From Isoetes taiwanensis (lineage: Eukaryota > Streptophyta > Lycopodiopsida > Isoetales > Isoetaceae): a stretch of DNA of 64,000 nt. The stretch spans positions 9,685,077-9,749,076 of the forward strand of contig JAJEKV010000039.1 in NCBI GenBank assembly GCA_021234155.1, in the 5' to 3' direction. Positions 53,381 to 64,000 of the stretch are shown piece by piece (position 1 is the first letter of the stretch; each line of letters starts with the position of its first letter). Position numbers and translations under genes: made by a program. Below the pieces are notes generated by a model. The model searched no databases. It was not told the DNA's origin and saw only the letters and a program-made list of their open reading frames with translations.

Positions 53381-56300
53381 AGGGTTTTGAATGGTCCTCG
53401 TGATTAATAAACCATTCCTTGGCTGTTACATCTGCACCTGCAAGCGTACATGGGGACCGGCAGAGGACAGATATCTACTTATCATTTCATTTTTCAGAGA
53501 ACCTATGCAAAAGGCCACTGGTCTTTTTATTCACAGACCCCCTGCGACCCTCTGCGCCCTGAGCGGATGCCCTTTCCTCCTCCGATCCGATCTGATCGAC
53601 CGATCCTTTTTTTTTTTTTGGTTTTTCTTCGATTCCGGCCTTGTGGGCTCCTCAGGAGGATTAAATCTTCAATTCCGGCCACGTGGGCTCTTCACAATCC
53701 AGCAGCTCGCCGGAGCTGGAGCTTCCCAGCCTTTTTTTGCCCATCATCCATCTCCTTTCATATGTTTTCATGCCTTCCGGCGTATCATACCCCTCTTTTC
53801 CTATTGATTCTCTGTTTTCTGACACCAGTAATCCTCACATTCAAGCTCCGGCAAAATCGAAGCTGCAAGGCGGTGTTCCTATTCTCCAAGCAAGGAGGAC
53901 ATTGAATAATTTTTTGCTGATTGAGCAGGAGCAAAGGAAATATACAAATGTATGAGCAAAAGGTATGCAATCTCTAACCCCGTATTTCTATAATTATAGG
54001 CAGCAACTAGTAGGTATAATCCTTGTTTGTCCAGTACTGATCCTTAGCCTATGTGCCCATGCAGGTATATTTCATTCTGTTGGGCTCAGAGTAGGCCTGT
54101 ACTCTGAAAAAAGCCTGCCGGACTTCAGAGCTGCTGAATTTCTTGCCAGATTGCCCATTTTGGATGTCGCTTAAGCTTCTCGACTTCCGTTTTGGGGCTT
54201 CTTTTCTGGACTTTGCTTAGCTAGAGTTTTCTGAGCCTTGATCGCCCAGGCTTTCCCTCTGCAACAGTTTTGCAGCACACCATCCAAATCGCCCAGCTTA
54301 TGCAGGTCAGTGGTAATGATGAGCAGCAAGCATGGTAATGATGAGCAAAATGGTAAGGATTTGTCAGTGCTTTACCGCATTCCTTCTCTGCGTTCGTTCT
54401 GTCTTATATCTGGTTCAGTGTTTCCAAACATTTTATCTCAGTTTACAATCTTTGAAATCTATTTCTCACTTTGTTCTGTTCATGATTTGATTCTACAAAA
54501 AGGCAAGAATGTATTTAGCCCATTATTGCAGCGGCTATACCAAGGGTTTGTGCTTGGGTCTAAAAGGATCCAGGGCCAGTTCAAGTAAAACATTGCAATC
54601 AAATGTTGCAATCAAACGAAGTAGACTCAACTGACTGGAATAGACTTACCTGGAAGCAATCAAACGGCGTCATCTGGAGCAGAACCGATTTGAGCAAGAA
54701 TTCACAATTCCAGAGTGGGCATCGCTTCTTATATAGGCAAATGCCGGATCAAGCTGTCCACCTTGGATTTGCGAGACTGCTCACCGACAGGTTACAGCAT
54801 CAGGTAATGCATGTCGCTACAGGTTACAGCATCAGGTGTTATCAATAAAGACGTGTCAACAAAATATAAAAATAGATTGCGGCGCAGAAAAATTCACGGG
54901 AACAACGAACAAAAATGAAAAATTTGAGAATGATTTATATATGTTTAGATTAGAAAGGCCATATTTATCTAAACATATATAAAGCATTCTCTTTTTTTCC
55001 GTCCGCCTAAATTAAAATTTACATTTTCTCCCCGTCCTCAATCAAACGAATATGATATTTTGTCGAAGTCCGCCGCCATACCTTCTTCTGCTTCTCTTCT
55101 GGTAAGAATGCTCAACGCGGAAGATGTTGCTTTTCTTTCAAGCAAAGTCTGCGGCTGAGAGCAGGAGAGCGGATCACTGGAGTCCATCGAAACTTTCTAG
55201 ACGCTCTCTGGAGAGATCAGAAGCAGCCGCTTGATTGGAGCAAGCGCGAGGAGCCTTGGATATCTGCGATATTGGTGATTCTGCATTTGGTGTAAGCTCT
55301 TATTTCTGCTCTGTGTTAAGCAGTCTTTTGCTAGCATCCCTGTGTCATTTTGCAAAAATGGAGCCTGAAGTAGCTTCGATGAATCGCCCAGGAGCTCATA
55401 AAGGGTCAGGCAGTCGATCCTTTTATGCAACCGCTTTCAGTCCAATACCAGAACAACGATGAATAGCGTTGTTATAAAGGTTTGATTGATGGAGTTAGAT
55501 TGCACGAAGAAGAGAATATTTTAAAGCTGAGAGTGAACCGAGTTCTGCTGAACCCACAGGTAGAACATTGGGAACAAAGTGGGCGTGCTTGGCCGAGAAG
55601 CACTTCTTAATTTTCTTTATTCAACCAATGCCAGACCAAAGGAGGAAGAAGATGCATTTTTCAGTCTGGATCTGTTTGTTTCAAGCATGTCTTGGTATGC
55701 CACGTTTCTCTGTGCAGAAAAGGTACTCTGGTCTGTGCAGAAAGGTTTGTTTAAGGGCTCGATTTCTTGAGCAGATCAAGATAAGCAGGCTATTGGTCTC
55801 AGCCAGGGTTCGATTCCTTGGGGCCCTGCATTTTCTTTAAGTTGTAGTTTAGAATAAACTTTATGTTTACTGATTTGGAAGACTACTTGAGGAAAAATGG
55901 TAAAACAGAGGTCTGTCTATCAGCTTGTGTTGATGAAGATGTGTCGGCTTGAGAAAGAGCATGTAATTGCTTAACTAGCTCCCCTCCAACTCTGCATTTA
56001 CATACCAATAACTTCTATAAAGCAAGAACCGGTTCAAATCAAACTGGATGGTTTTAGCACTGCAAGAAACCTAAGCAAAATCAGAAAATCAAATACCTTA
56101 AGCTATGTACTAGAAGAAGAAGCCCGAAGCATAGGAAAAAAGAAGTTGGAGCCATAGCCAGATCCGGCATAGCATTAATGAAGGGCACAGATGGGTAAGG
56201 CTGCAAAGCACAGGGGATAAAGCAACAGGGGATCTGATTCATCCCAAATTGTCCGACAGATCTTTGTTCTAGCATCCCAAATTATCTCCAAGAGGTTTGA

Positions 56301-57458
56301 ATCTGAGAAAAAATAGTCGTGAACTCACCAGAAGCTACCAAGAAATCTTCTATCACTTCGCTCCCTTGCAAAGCGGAGGAAGAAAACTCCAACAGCATTT
56401 GAGTAAGGGACTTGGAAAGCACGCACCTTGCAGCAGCCATGATTCAAAGAGGCGACCAACACCAGAATGCAGCAGTGAGATTTTGGGTTTTTGGCAGTGC
56501 ACGGCTATTTTCTTATTCTTTCAGGGTATCTTTAGATCGGGAGAGAAGAAATGGTTACAATGAAAAGAGGTGCAGACTGCGGACTAAAATATGGGCACTG
56601 GGCAGGATCATACAATCGAGGTTCAAAGGGAATTTGCTGCATGATTGAGTCGCAGATTCTTATGCTATTCCTTTCCTTTTTCCTTGGTTTCCCTCCGAGA
56701 ATCAGTAATTCTCTGAAACTTGACAGGTTCTTGCAGATTTTTGATGGCGACACAGCATTAAGCAGTTGGAGCTAATGCAGGAGCCAGCAACCTTTCCATA
56801 ACAGCATAACCATTCATCCAAGAATAGAAGTGGCTGCAAGAGCTCTGGGCTCTTAAATATACATGAATACAAGATTGAGTGGTTTAGGTGCTACCAGATA
56901 AATTTTGGCTAGCGATACAGCTAGAACACCTGCAGCAGCACGAAGAAAAAGCAGATGCCTCAAACAAGAAATACCTTCCTCCAGTGGCGGTGCAAGATTG
57001 TGTGGTTTAGCTGCTGCCAGATAAATTCCAAACATAAAACAACTAAATTAAATAGATTTCAATGTTGAGTCATGCGTTAAGCATTGCCATTTGAAGTTAT
57101 TGGATGTGCCTATAAAATGGAAAGTAAATTTGTTTTTCAACTCTGAATGCATTTATATTTTGCGAAGATACTAGGCTATAAGTTAATGTATGGTTAGCAT
57201 TACTAGGTTCAATAATTAACTGTTAAAATGGCATTTTCCCTTGGTTAATGAGGTTTTATTTAAATGTTTGCTTTTAAACACACTTCTAACTAATGCGAGC
57301 AAAGTGAATCACAAAATTTGAACCTCAATGTGAGAGCCTGAAATAACATTATTATCTTCAATATGAGGGCAAAGCATCATGGCTTGAGATATGCTTGAAG
57401 ATGTGTTTTCGCGTTGGTTCCAAGTTGACACAAATCCCCTTTAATGGATTTGGAAGAA
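53381..57458. other. Sequence with transcribed-gene character but no recognised product
   Basis: Moderately GC-rich stretches (53440-53900, 55080-55800) have frames of 75-150 codons in all three plus frames and pyrimidine-rich tracts followed by AG, as in plant transcripts. No protein motif is found. A 54930-54990 AT inverted repeat (TTATATATGTTTAGA ... TCTAAACATATATAA) and a 37-bp duplication (AAGATTG(A/T)GTGGTTTAG, at about 56872 and 56992) are visible. This could be captured host DNA inside the Helitron or TIR unit. Confidence 0.35.
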
Positions 57459-57507
57459 GAGAAATGTTCGCGGCGCCCTTGGCCGCCGCGATAAATTTCT
57501 TGTATTA
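57459..57507 (-). repeat. Right TIR of the 16.6-kb unit
   Basis: The reverse complement reads TACAAGAAATTTATCGCGGC and continues through GGCCAAGGGCGCCGCGAACA to TTTCT, matching 40866-40910 with one mismatch in the hairpin loop region. Confidence 0.75.
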
Positions 57508-58364
57508 TAATTCATTAACCAAAAGAAATCAAAACCCAAAATAACAAACATTCAAGAAAATAAATAACACTTTTAGAAACGTGCAACACAGCAGCAACAA
57601 ACGGCCGGCTGGTACGAATCCAGCAGCCCCAATCTGGATCGAATCCTCCATAATCAAGTTCGAAATTGATAATAAACCCTTTCCTGGCAGACCCACAGTG
57701 GATTCAGGGTGATTTAAGGCAGTTCTGAGCAATTCCGAGCCGTCCTTTGGCCCTTCTATCATCACCCAACAAGCCTTTCCAGCTCCAAATTCAATACAAA
57801 AACAGGTGCTTCTACAATTTCGGCCCTTTAGCAGGCCAAATCGGCATGTTTCCGGTTAAATCAACATGTTTCCAGGTGTTTCCATCAAACCTGGTTCTGG
57901 ATGAGACGATTTTGTTGCAGGTGAAAACTGTTGCTGCAGGCTATGCTTCCTGAATTAGATCCATACTGGATCAGTTTCGACCTATCCCAGGCCCTTTTGA
58001 GATAATTATTCCATCCACATAATCTCTTACTTGCTCAGTGAGAAAACTTCTCAATCCACAAATTCTTATGCAAACCAATTCCTGGCAGCCTATGCAACCC
58101 TCAATTGAATCCTAAAAATTAGAATTCAAACCCCACATGGAAAGGAAGAACAATTTGATGCCGTTTATGCAAGCTCTTGCCTCCAGATAGCCTCCTCCGG
58201 CTCCTCTGCAACTCAAATCCCTTCTGGAGCTCCTCTCTTGCAAAAAGAAACCTCACGTACCACCAAAAGCCCTCTTCTATAATTTTTCTTTTTATAGTTT
58301 GCTTATGTGGATTATGTACAAATACTTGTACAATACGGGTCCTTAACTTCCCAGGACCATTACA
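57508..58364. other. Right part of the LTR-type insertion, no gene
   Basis: A minus-strand TATAAAAAG box at 58299-58291 and the terminal inverted word GGTCCT ... AGGACC (58339-58359) are visible. Frames on either strand (for example 58412-58119) have no known motif. Confidence 0.45.
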
Positions 58365-58595
58365 GATCACCATCAGGTGGACGGATTCTTTTTTAATTTT
58401 TTTTCCCTCCAAGGTTCTAAGGTTCTAAAGTTTTCAAAATTTTTCCGTCCGCGAGCTGGTGATCCTGGAGAACGGGATCACGTGTTGGTGATCCCCACCT
58501 CTGGGATCACCACCAGATATTGATACCGTTCTCCGGGATCACCAGACAATTGATCCCGTCCTCCGGGATCCCAAGTAATCTTTAATGGTCTATTT
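58365..58595. repeat. MULE intergenic palindromic repeats (right part, after the insertion)
   Basis: Resumes exactly where 39326 stops: GATCACCATCAGGTGGACGG, then one more ~136-bp unit and two further GATCCCG-TCCTCCGGGATC palindromes up to ~58580. Together with 38955-39326 it forms the spacer between two convergent genes. Confidence 0.75.
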
Positions 58596-58784
58596 ATTTC
58601 CATTGTTTCAATGGTTTAATTCTATTCATTTGCGTGGTTGAATGTTTCAAATGGATCATAAGTTACAATGGCTTAAAACTGACATTCTAATTCGGAATCA
58701 TTCTGAATCAACATCAAGCACTGTTGCCATGCCTTCTGCCCGGACGTCCTCAACAGTTACATCTGGCACCCCACAGGGTAGTCT

Positions 58785-59291
58785 TCACGTCATGTGATTG
58801 AAGATATCGCATAGGTATGGATCAGACCCCTCTAGGACTTCCCTGATCAGAACCTTCTTTCGCAGCCTCCGTACAGCATACATTTCCTCGAAGCAGGCTT
58901 TTAGGGTGTTGCCTTCCCAGACAACGTCCGTAGCTAGCAAATACTTCAAAGCCTTGCCCTGGATAATACACCTCTTCAATTCAGCCAGCAATGCCCTATG
59001 GCTTGGCCTACCGGGATCAGTGTCGAGAGGCCTAGGAGTCTCTCTGAATTCCCCATTCTCCACGGTCTCTGCATGAACCATGAGGGAATCATGAAAAGAT
59101 TAATATGAAAGTAGAACATGAATATGAAGGAAGACAACAACATGCTTACTTTTGAACGTTTTGATGCTGTTAGATTGGGCAAGATCTAGCCCCACATCCT
59201 CCTGAATTTCATTCAAGTGGACGAGAATATCCTCAAGACTGTGGGCATTGATGGCACTGCTCTCAACAAGCTGTTGTCGGGTCCTCACCAT
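58785..59291 (-). CDS. Small two-exon protein of unknown function, probable MULE partner gene
   Basis: Exon 1 59291-59150 and exon 2 59068-58785, with an 81-bp intron (donor GTAAGC, acceptor TTCATGCAG, phase 1), give an uninterrupted 141-residue protein. It begins MVRTRQQLVESSAINAHSLE, continues with an amphipathic segment 'ILVHLNEIQEDVGLDLAQS', and has 'ALLAELKRCIIQGKALKYLL' and 'EEMYAVRRLRKKVLIREVL' towards the C terminus. It is mostly helical and charged, with no signal peptide or zinc ligands, and I do not recognise the family. Its 3' end points at the palindromic spacer shared with the MULE transposase. The pair would have the convergent layout of mudrA/mudrB, but homology to MURB is not claimed. 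The clean splice and absence of stops suggest recent function. Confidence 0.6.
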
Positions 59292-60151
59292 CTGTCACTT
59301 GACTTCAACAGTAAGCAAATGAACTCGACTGCTACTGAACTCAACTGAAACCAACTAACTTTCTACCAAGAACAACTAAGGCAAGGGTATATATAAACTC
59401 ATGAATCAACCGTTGTACTATCCGTTGTACAACGGTTAAGCCATGATTTCAATCTCTAAGGGTAAAGTGATAAAGTTGACTTTTTCAATGGCTAGGTGTG
59501 ACGTCCCCTACTCGTATACGGTGCCCTCACCGTACACAAACAGGAGTTCATCCCCCATACCAGCTCCATGCTAATACAGGGCCCTCCACATGACACTGCA
59601 ACCGTGACGGGTTCCAGTGGGAAGAGTGGAAGGGTCATTGCACTCCGTCTCCCTCAGGGCCTACCTAGCTGCGGAAGCGTAAACATACATGTCAGTAGCA
59701 CATACATCAACATCATATGACCATCACGAAGGATGGTCCTCATTAGAGTTTTTTTGAGATCAAATAAGGGCCCTTACTCGATGCCACGTCAAAAAGCTCG
59801 CGGCCAATGGGGAGCCGAGCATGCTGAACTTTTCACCGAGCCTTGGTTTGGCGTTTCCGGTGTCAAGCGCACGCGTAGCCGGTAATGTCCGTGCCTCTAG
59901 CCGGGTGTCGGATTACACGCGTGGCAATTATAACCGTTAGCTCCGCCCTCAATTCCTTTCGGTGTTTTCCACAACGAGTTTTTGCGAAGATCGATTGCAG
60001 CGCCAAAGGGGCTTGGGTTCACTTTCGGGAAGCTGCCGACCTGCGCTAAAGGGAGTTTCGACCACGAAAAACTTCGATCAAGGTAAAATCGGCGTAGCCT
60101 TTCCTAGTATTTCGATTCCGCTCCACATTACGATTTGAATTACGTGACTAG
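59292..60151. other. Upstream DNA of two divergent transcription units
   Basis: Contains the inverted word CAACCGTTGTAC / GTACAACGGTT (59407-59435), a TGTGACGTCCCCTACTCGTA start near 59497 that looks like an LTR-type end, and GC-rich sequence (59780-60060) ahead of the plus-strand frames at 60152. No coding motif is visible. Confidence 0.4.
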
Positions 60152-61140
60152 ATGGCTATAAGCTCTATCACGGTCGGAAATGAGTTTGAAAGCCGTGGTG
60201 TCGGTAGGGAGCTTTGTTACACTCAACCTGCAATGCGAGGTGAATGGCGAGTCAAAAGATGGGGAGAAATGATGTTTACGCACATTGGAAGGCTTTGGTG
60301 GTCGGTTCGATCGGGCAAAGAGATATTTGTACAAGTAAGGCATGTATACACTCCAGCGGATATGGCAAAAAAAAAAAATAAGCAAGCGGCGAACTTTCCC
60401 ACGGTTAGAAGCAAATTGTGAGTATGTAATTCTATGCAATCCATATTCAAATTAGTTCGAGTTACTTATCGGTTCCTTCCCATTCTCTCAGGTTTGTGTA
60501 TATCTGATGTGGAGAACACTGTCTCTTCACACTCGATAAGCAGTGTTTTCCATTGCTTTCACCAAGATATGGGCTGCTTGTTGTTCGAAGGTAGCACACC
60601 AGTACAGCTCAGAGAAAGGGGTATATGGTTCTGGAGGTATGAATACTCTCCACGAAGATCCAAGCTAACTGAGCTTCCATTGCCCGGCTTTTGTCCGATT
60701 TATCTTTGCGGGCCTCGGATGCCACTTCTATCTTATTAGCACGGAGTAAGTTGTCGCAGGAAATGTTCACGGCATTGAAGGAGAAGGGAGGAGTCTGCGG
60801 GCATGTGAAGATAAATTTAGGAATTGATCTGTTCATTGCCATATTCAAGAGCGCCGACAATGTAAAGAAGACCTTGAAGATGTTTACAGTTCAACAGTCG
60901 GCGGATTGTTTTTTAGATAGTGTATTTCTTGAAGGTTGGAGTGCTCGACTTCACGATGGAGCTGAATGTACTGAATGCAGGATAAGTCGAGACACGGTTC
61001 GGTTCAGATATTGCATTCGGAAGCAAACTCTGTATGTCACTTTTAAGTATAGGAGATGGCGAAATGTCCGTGAAGGAAGAAATGCGTCACGGATTCTGTC
61101 GAACAAGATGACAATGATGGCACTCATTCCGTTGTCATAG
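60152..61140 (+). pseudogene. Unrecognised multi-exon coding stretch
   Basis: A first exon 60152-60334 (61 codons, MAISSITVGNEFESRGVGRE ..., donor CAAGTAAGG) is followed by a coding-like block after a CTCTCAG acceptor (60492; 'CISDVENTVSSHSISSVFHC') and by a 150-codon frame 60691-61140 ('LKEKGGVCGHVKINLGIDLF', 'RFRYCIRKQTLYVTFKYRRW'), with a Cys pair in 'GAECTECRIS'. Frames change between the blocks, so either more introns or lesions exist. The protein is basic and contains Cys/His, which would suit nucleic-acid binding. No family is recognised. Its neighbour at 61.9-63.5 kb may belong to the same element. Confidence 0.35.
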
Positions 61141-61479
61141 ACTTGAACATTCATAAGGATAATCAGCTGTTCAAAAGTCGAGGCCGGAGCGAGTGGTCTC
61201 TATTCGATGTTGGGCGCCAATTGGAGTTTTGACAGACTTAAACTTCTTCCATTTCATGATAGATGGCGAGAAGGTGGGAAAGCCTTGAGAGAGAAGAATG
61301 CTATAAATTGGGGTCATGCATGCCCCCAAAGTCATATCTCGTATATGAATCTATCTAATATAAATATAAGTGATTGTTAACTGTAGATCTATTGTATATT
61401 AATTGCAAACATTTGCTTTCATTGGGATATAAGACTTAAAGTAGCCATGTTATGTACAACTCTGATTGTGGATGTGTTT

Positions 61480-61850
61480 TCACACCGTACTTACGGTCTT
61501 GAAATTGTGGCTCTCATAAAATATGGAAGGGCCATTTTAGCACCGTAGAAATCTTGAAAATGTGCATAGCATAAAAAAAGAAAGGGGTATATTCGCACCG
61601 TAGCCACGGTGCGAAGTTATACATACAATAAGATATTGAAGTGCTGTTTTCGCACCGTAGCCACGATGCGAAAATGTGCACATAATAAAAAATGGAATGG
61701 GTATTTTTTTCGCATCGTAGCCGCGGTGCGAAATTATGAATAGAATAACTTATCGAAGTCTTGTTTCGCCGCCGTAGCCCACGGTGCGAATTTGTCTATA
61801 GCATAAATTAAGGAAGTGTTATTTTCGCATCGTTGCCACGTTCTTAGTCT
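61480..61850. repeat. Palindrome array 1: TTCGCACCGTAGCCACGGTGCGAA every ~57 bp
   Basis: Five recognisable units start at 61592, 61649, 61709, 61765 and 61824 (spacing 57, 60, 56, 59), with two degraded ones before (near 61479 and 61540). Each palindrome can form a ~10-bp stem. Spacers are AT-rich (TTATACATACAATAAGATAT type). Symmetric bases change together in some units (for example CGATGCGAA). Confidence 0.85.
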
Positions 61851-61923
61851 CTATTGCAAATCAAGCCGCTACAAAGGCGCTCACATTCTAAGTGTCATAA
61901 ATCGGTATTTGCTCCGCTCGAGA

Positions 61924-63503
61924 ATGGCAAATAGCGGGTCGGATAAGGCATGGGAGCTGTTTAGCACATGGTATGACAAAATAGTGGAGAAAGAGCGGGA
62001 TTTTTCGTCGAAACATCTGAAGAGTTCGAGGAGGAGCTAGAGGAGCCAGTGGATGCAACCGCGTGTATAATAATTTTTGCTGGCGTAGACATTATGGCGA
62101 GTGTAACAGGTTTCTTGATGCATATGGCGGCATCCTTCATAGCTTCATGGCTGGAGCTGGTCTGGCGTGAAACCATGTCCTGTGATTTGGTTTGCCTTCA
62201 CTAAGCATCAAGCTTTTCTTAAGATGTTTAGAAACGATCATGACCGAATAAGAAGGTTCTTGAAGAAACTACCTGCAGAACTGTGCAGGCAAGAGGGGAA
62301 GGAAAGTTTTTTCGGCCTAGATATCATGTTCAGCACATACATGATTTACACTAAGCCAAGCAAAGATGCCAGTTCTTCTTCAAGTGCATGTGTCGCTGAA
62401 GCAGAGCGCCGCCCACTCACCGATGGGGAGCCGATAGATCCCGAGGAAGAGAAGCTCGTCTTTGGAAAATGAGGAGATCGAGGTTGTGGAACAGGAGGTC
62501 TCCGAGAAAAAGTTATCTACTTGGGGGCTATCAGAAGCATATCCCATCCATGTAGGTGGGAAACCATACTTGTTGCTGCCGGACATATCTGAAGTGACGG
62601 GGTTGAGAGAAGGCGAGATATTGGGCGGATATATGCCCATGTTGTAGGCTGGGAGGACTTATAGACTTTGAGGCCTGATGTCCCCAGACAAATGATGGAG
62701 GCTGTGACTTATGATGGATCCTCAATACCTCCAGAGGATGCATTTGAAATTGTCATGCAGCAAGCTGAAGCAGGGTATGAAGCAGTGAAAGATGTCAAAT
62801 TTGAAGCTGCTAGCTCTTCAAACACTTTATACGAATTCATAGAACGTGAGCTGTCGAAGTCCGCTTTCAAAATAACAAACCCAGCTGTTGTCGAACGGGA
62901 CAAAAGAGAGGTATTTATCTGGTTTCATTTTCTATTTCTTCTTGAATCTGATGTTTCTTTTATGCAGGAGTTATTTATTGATGACTTACGTGCAAGGCAT
63001 CGAGAGAGTCACCCTAGGTAGGGGCCTTGGTGTGCACATTATATGGGCTACCTTCACAAGGGGGAAATTATTGTGTTTCACAATAAATATAGTCCATCTG
63101 GAGTACAGGAGGTCCTCAAGCTTAAGGCTCTGTCATTAGCTGGCAACCACGTGCCCCTAGCCTCAAACTATGATCGAGTGGTAGCAGTAGATAGGGCTAT
63201 CGCAATGTATGTCTTCGGGGGCTTCAAAATGTACTCTGTCCTTGCAAATAAAGCAGCTCTAGGCTTGGGTGGAGCGGACAAGGAAAAACTAGCAGCTTGT
63301 CTGTGCGGAAGGACCACGACATATTGTATACATTAGATGCAATTGGGGCTGGAGTAAAAGAAGAGGACTTAGAAGATTTTGATTCGAATTACTCTGAGGC
63401 CACGATGCCAAGAAAAGGAAATGTACTTAAAAAACTTATGTATGAATATAATGTCTTTTCTATAAATTGTCTTTTCTATAATGTATCAATTGTTTTCATA
63501 TGA
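61924..63503 (+). pseudogene. Unrecognised coding stretch between the two palindrome arrays
   Basis: Plus-strand blocks in order: MANSGSDKAWELFSTWYDKI (61924), then in a shifted frame 'FFVETSEEFEEELEEPVDAT' (62000), 'CPVIWFAFTKHQAFLKMFRN' (62173), a Ser-rich and acidic segment ending 'LTDGEPIDPEEEKLVF', 'LSTWGLSEAYPIHVGGKPYL' (62515), 'AFEIVMQQAEAGYEAVKDVK' (62738), 'LFIDDLRARHRESHP' (62970), 'IVFHNKYSPSGVQEVLKLKA' (63068) and 'VKEEDLEDFDSNYSEATMP' (63354). A possible intron lies near 62910-62968 (GAGGTATTTATC ... TATGCAG). Frame changes near 62000, 62165, 62465 and 62650 suggest introns or decay. Acidic tails and tryptophan-rich blocks occur in transposase accessory proteins, but I assign no function. 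Confidence 0.4.
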
Positions 63504-63599
63504 CGAAATTGTTTTTGTATGAATGTTCATTTATGATATTCATTAATTGTTAGACTTCAATGTGAGCAATAAATCCTTGTTAGATGTATATGTTAGGTA

Positions 63600-63980
63600 T
63601 TCTTTAATGGTGGCTCTGATGCGAAAAGCAGGATGTCGCCGGTTTTTGATGCAGGCGATTTCGCACACCGTGGCTCTGATCTTGAAAGCAGTGATCGGCA
63701 ATTTTGGACTACCCTATTTCGCACCGTGGCTACGGTGCGAAAACAGGCTGTCTGCAGTTTTTGGACTGCCCTATTTCGCACCGTGGCTACGGTGCGAAAA
63801 GAGGATGTCGGCAGTTTTTGGACTGACGATTTCGCACCGTGGCTACGGTGCGAAAACAGGCTGTCTGCAGTTTTTGGACTGCCCTATTTCGCACCGTGGC
63901 TACGGTGCGAAAACAGCATGTCGGCAGTTTTTGGACTGCCCGATTTCGCACCGTGGCTACCAGAACATTTTTCAGTGTAG
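63600..63980. repeat. Palindrome array 2: TTTCGCACCGTGGCTACGGTGCGAAA every ~57 bp, element end
   Basis: Palindromes start at 63659 (degraded), 63718, 63775, 63831, 63888 and 63945 (spacing 59, 57, 56, 57, 57). Spacers are a conserved ~31-bp sequence of the type ACAGGCTGTCTGCAGTTTTT-GGACTGCCC, unlike array 1. The last unit is cut off by CAGAACATTTTTCAGTGTAG, whose reverse complement CTACACTGAAAAATG could be a terminal sequence of a CACTA/CACTG-like element ending at about 63980. Confidence 0.85.
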
Positions 63981-64000
63981 GGGTTTATGGGATCGGGACA

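Noticed and set aside
58119-58412. 97-codon minus-strand frame
   Set aside because: Runs from the MULE spacer repeat across the insertion boundary into the LTR-type sequence; no motif.
61480-63980. Regularly spaced palindromic repeats resembling a CRISPR array
   Set aside because: Array 2 spacers are themselves repeated rather than unique, unit sequence drifts, there are no cas genes, and the setting is a plant nuclear genome.

Overview
This is nuclear DNA of a land plant. Visible features are a two-exon CYP71-clan cytochrome P450, PPR and receptor-kinase fragments, GT-AG introns and a dense load of plant-type transposable elements: chromodomain Ty3/gypsy, L1-like LINEs, Helitron, MULE, hAT and CACTA-like. 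The PPR wording and the heavy load of old nested elements fit a large-genome seedless plant such as a fern. That placement is an impression, not a proof. There are no prokaryotic operons, rRNA genes or CRISPR arrays.

Layout. 1-8.1 kb: intergenic repeats (a GGTATACC array, ATGGCGCCAT-rich repeats, a diverged inverted pair at 311-440 and 3255-3384), one isolated coding-like exon and a PPR fragment. 8.1-9.8 kb: a LINE-derived insertion carrying only ORF1, its two halves in opposite orientation as in twin priming. 11.9-15.4 kb: receptor-kinase pseudogenes, a disrupted possible kinase exon split by a 481-bp TIR element with an 11-bp target duplication, and a LINE ORF2 fragment. 17-23.1 kb: local duplications and a gag-less, stop-ridden chromodomain gypsy element. 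24.2-24.5 kb: a LINE 3' end. 26.06-27.80 kb: the P450, the only gene that looks fully intact and ordinary. 29.34-29.95 kb: a hAT-type non-autonomous element with a perfect 8-bp target duplication.

From about 35.3 to 59.3 kb I read one nested stack. A MULE carries a SWIM-type transposase gene (36.37-38.95 kb, plus strand) and, probably, a convergent two-exon partner gene (58.79-59.29 kb, minus strand). Its intergenic palindromic repeats are interrupted by a 19-kb insertion flanked by the 5-bp duplication GATCA, with TG...CA ends. That insertion contains a TIR-bounded unit (40.86-57.51 kb) holding a minus-strand Helitron RepHel gene, which is itself split by a 4.5-kb L1-like LINE. Removing the LINE at a short duplication restores the helicase reading frame.

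The last 4 kb hold two unrecognised coding stretches. The second lies between two arrays of the same near-perfect palindrome repeated about every 57 bp. This is the best candidate here for an undescribed mobile element. Across families, terminal or subterminal palindromes recur, and three LINE-type 3' ends share a covarying 14-nt hairpin.
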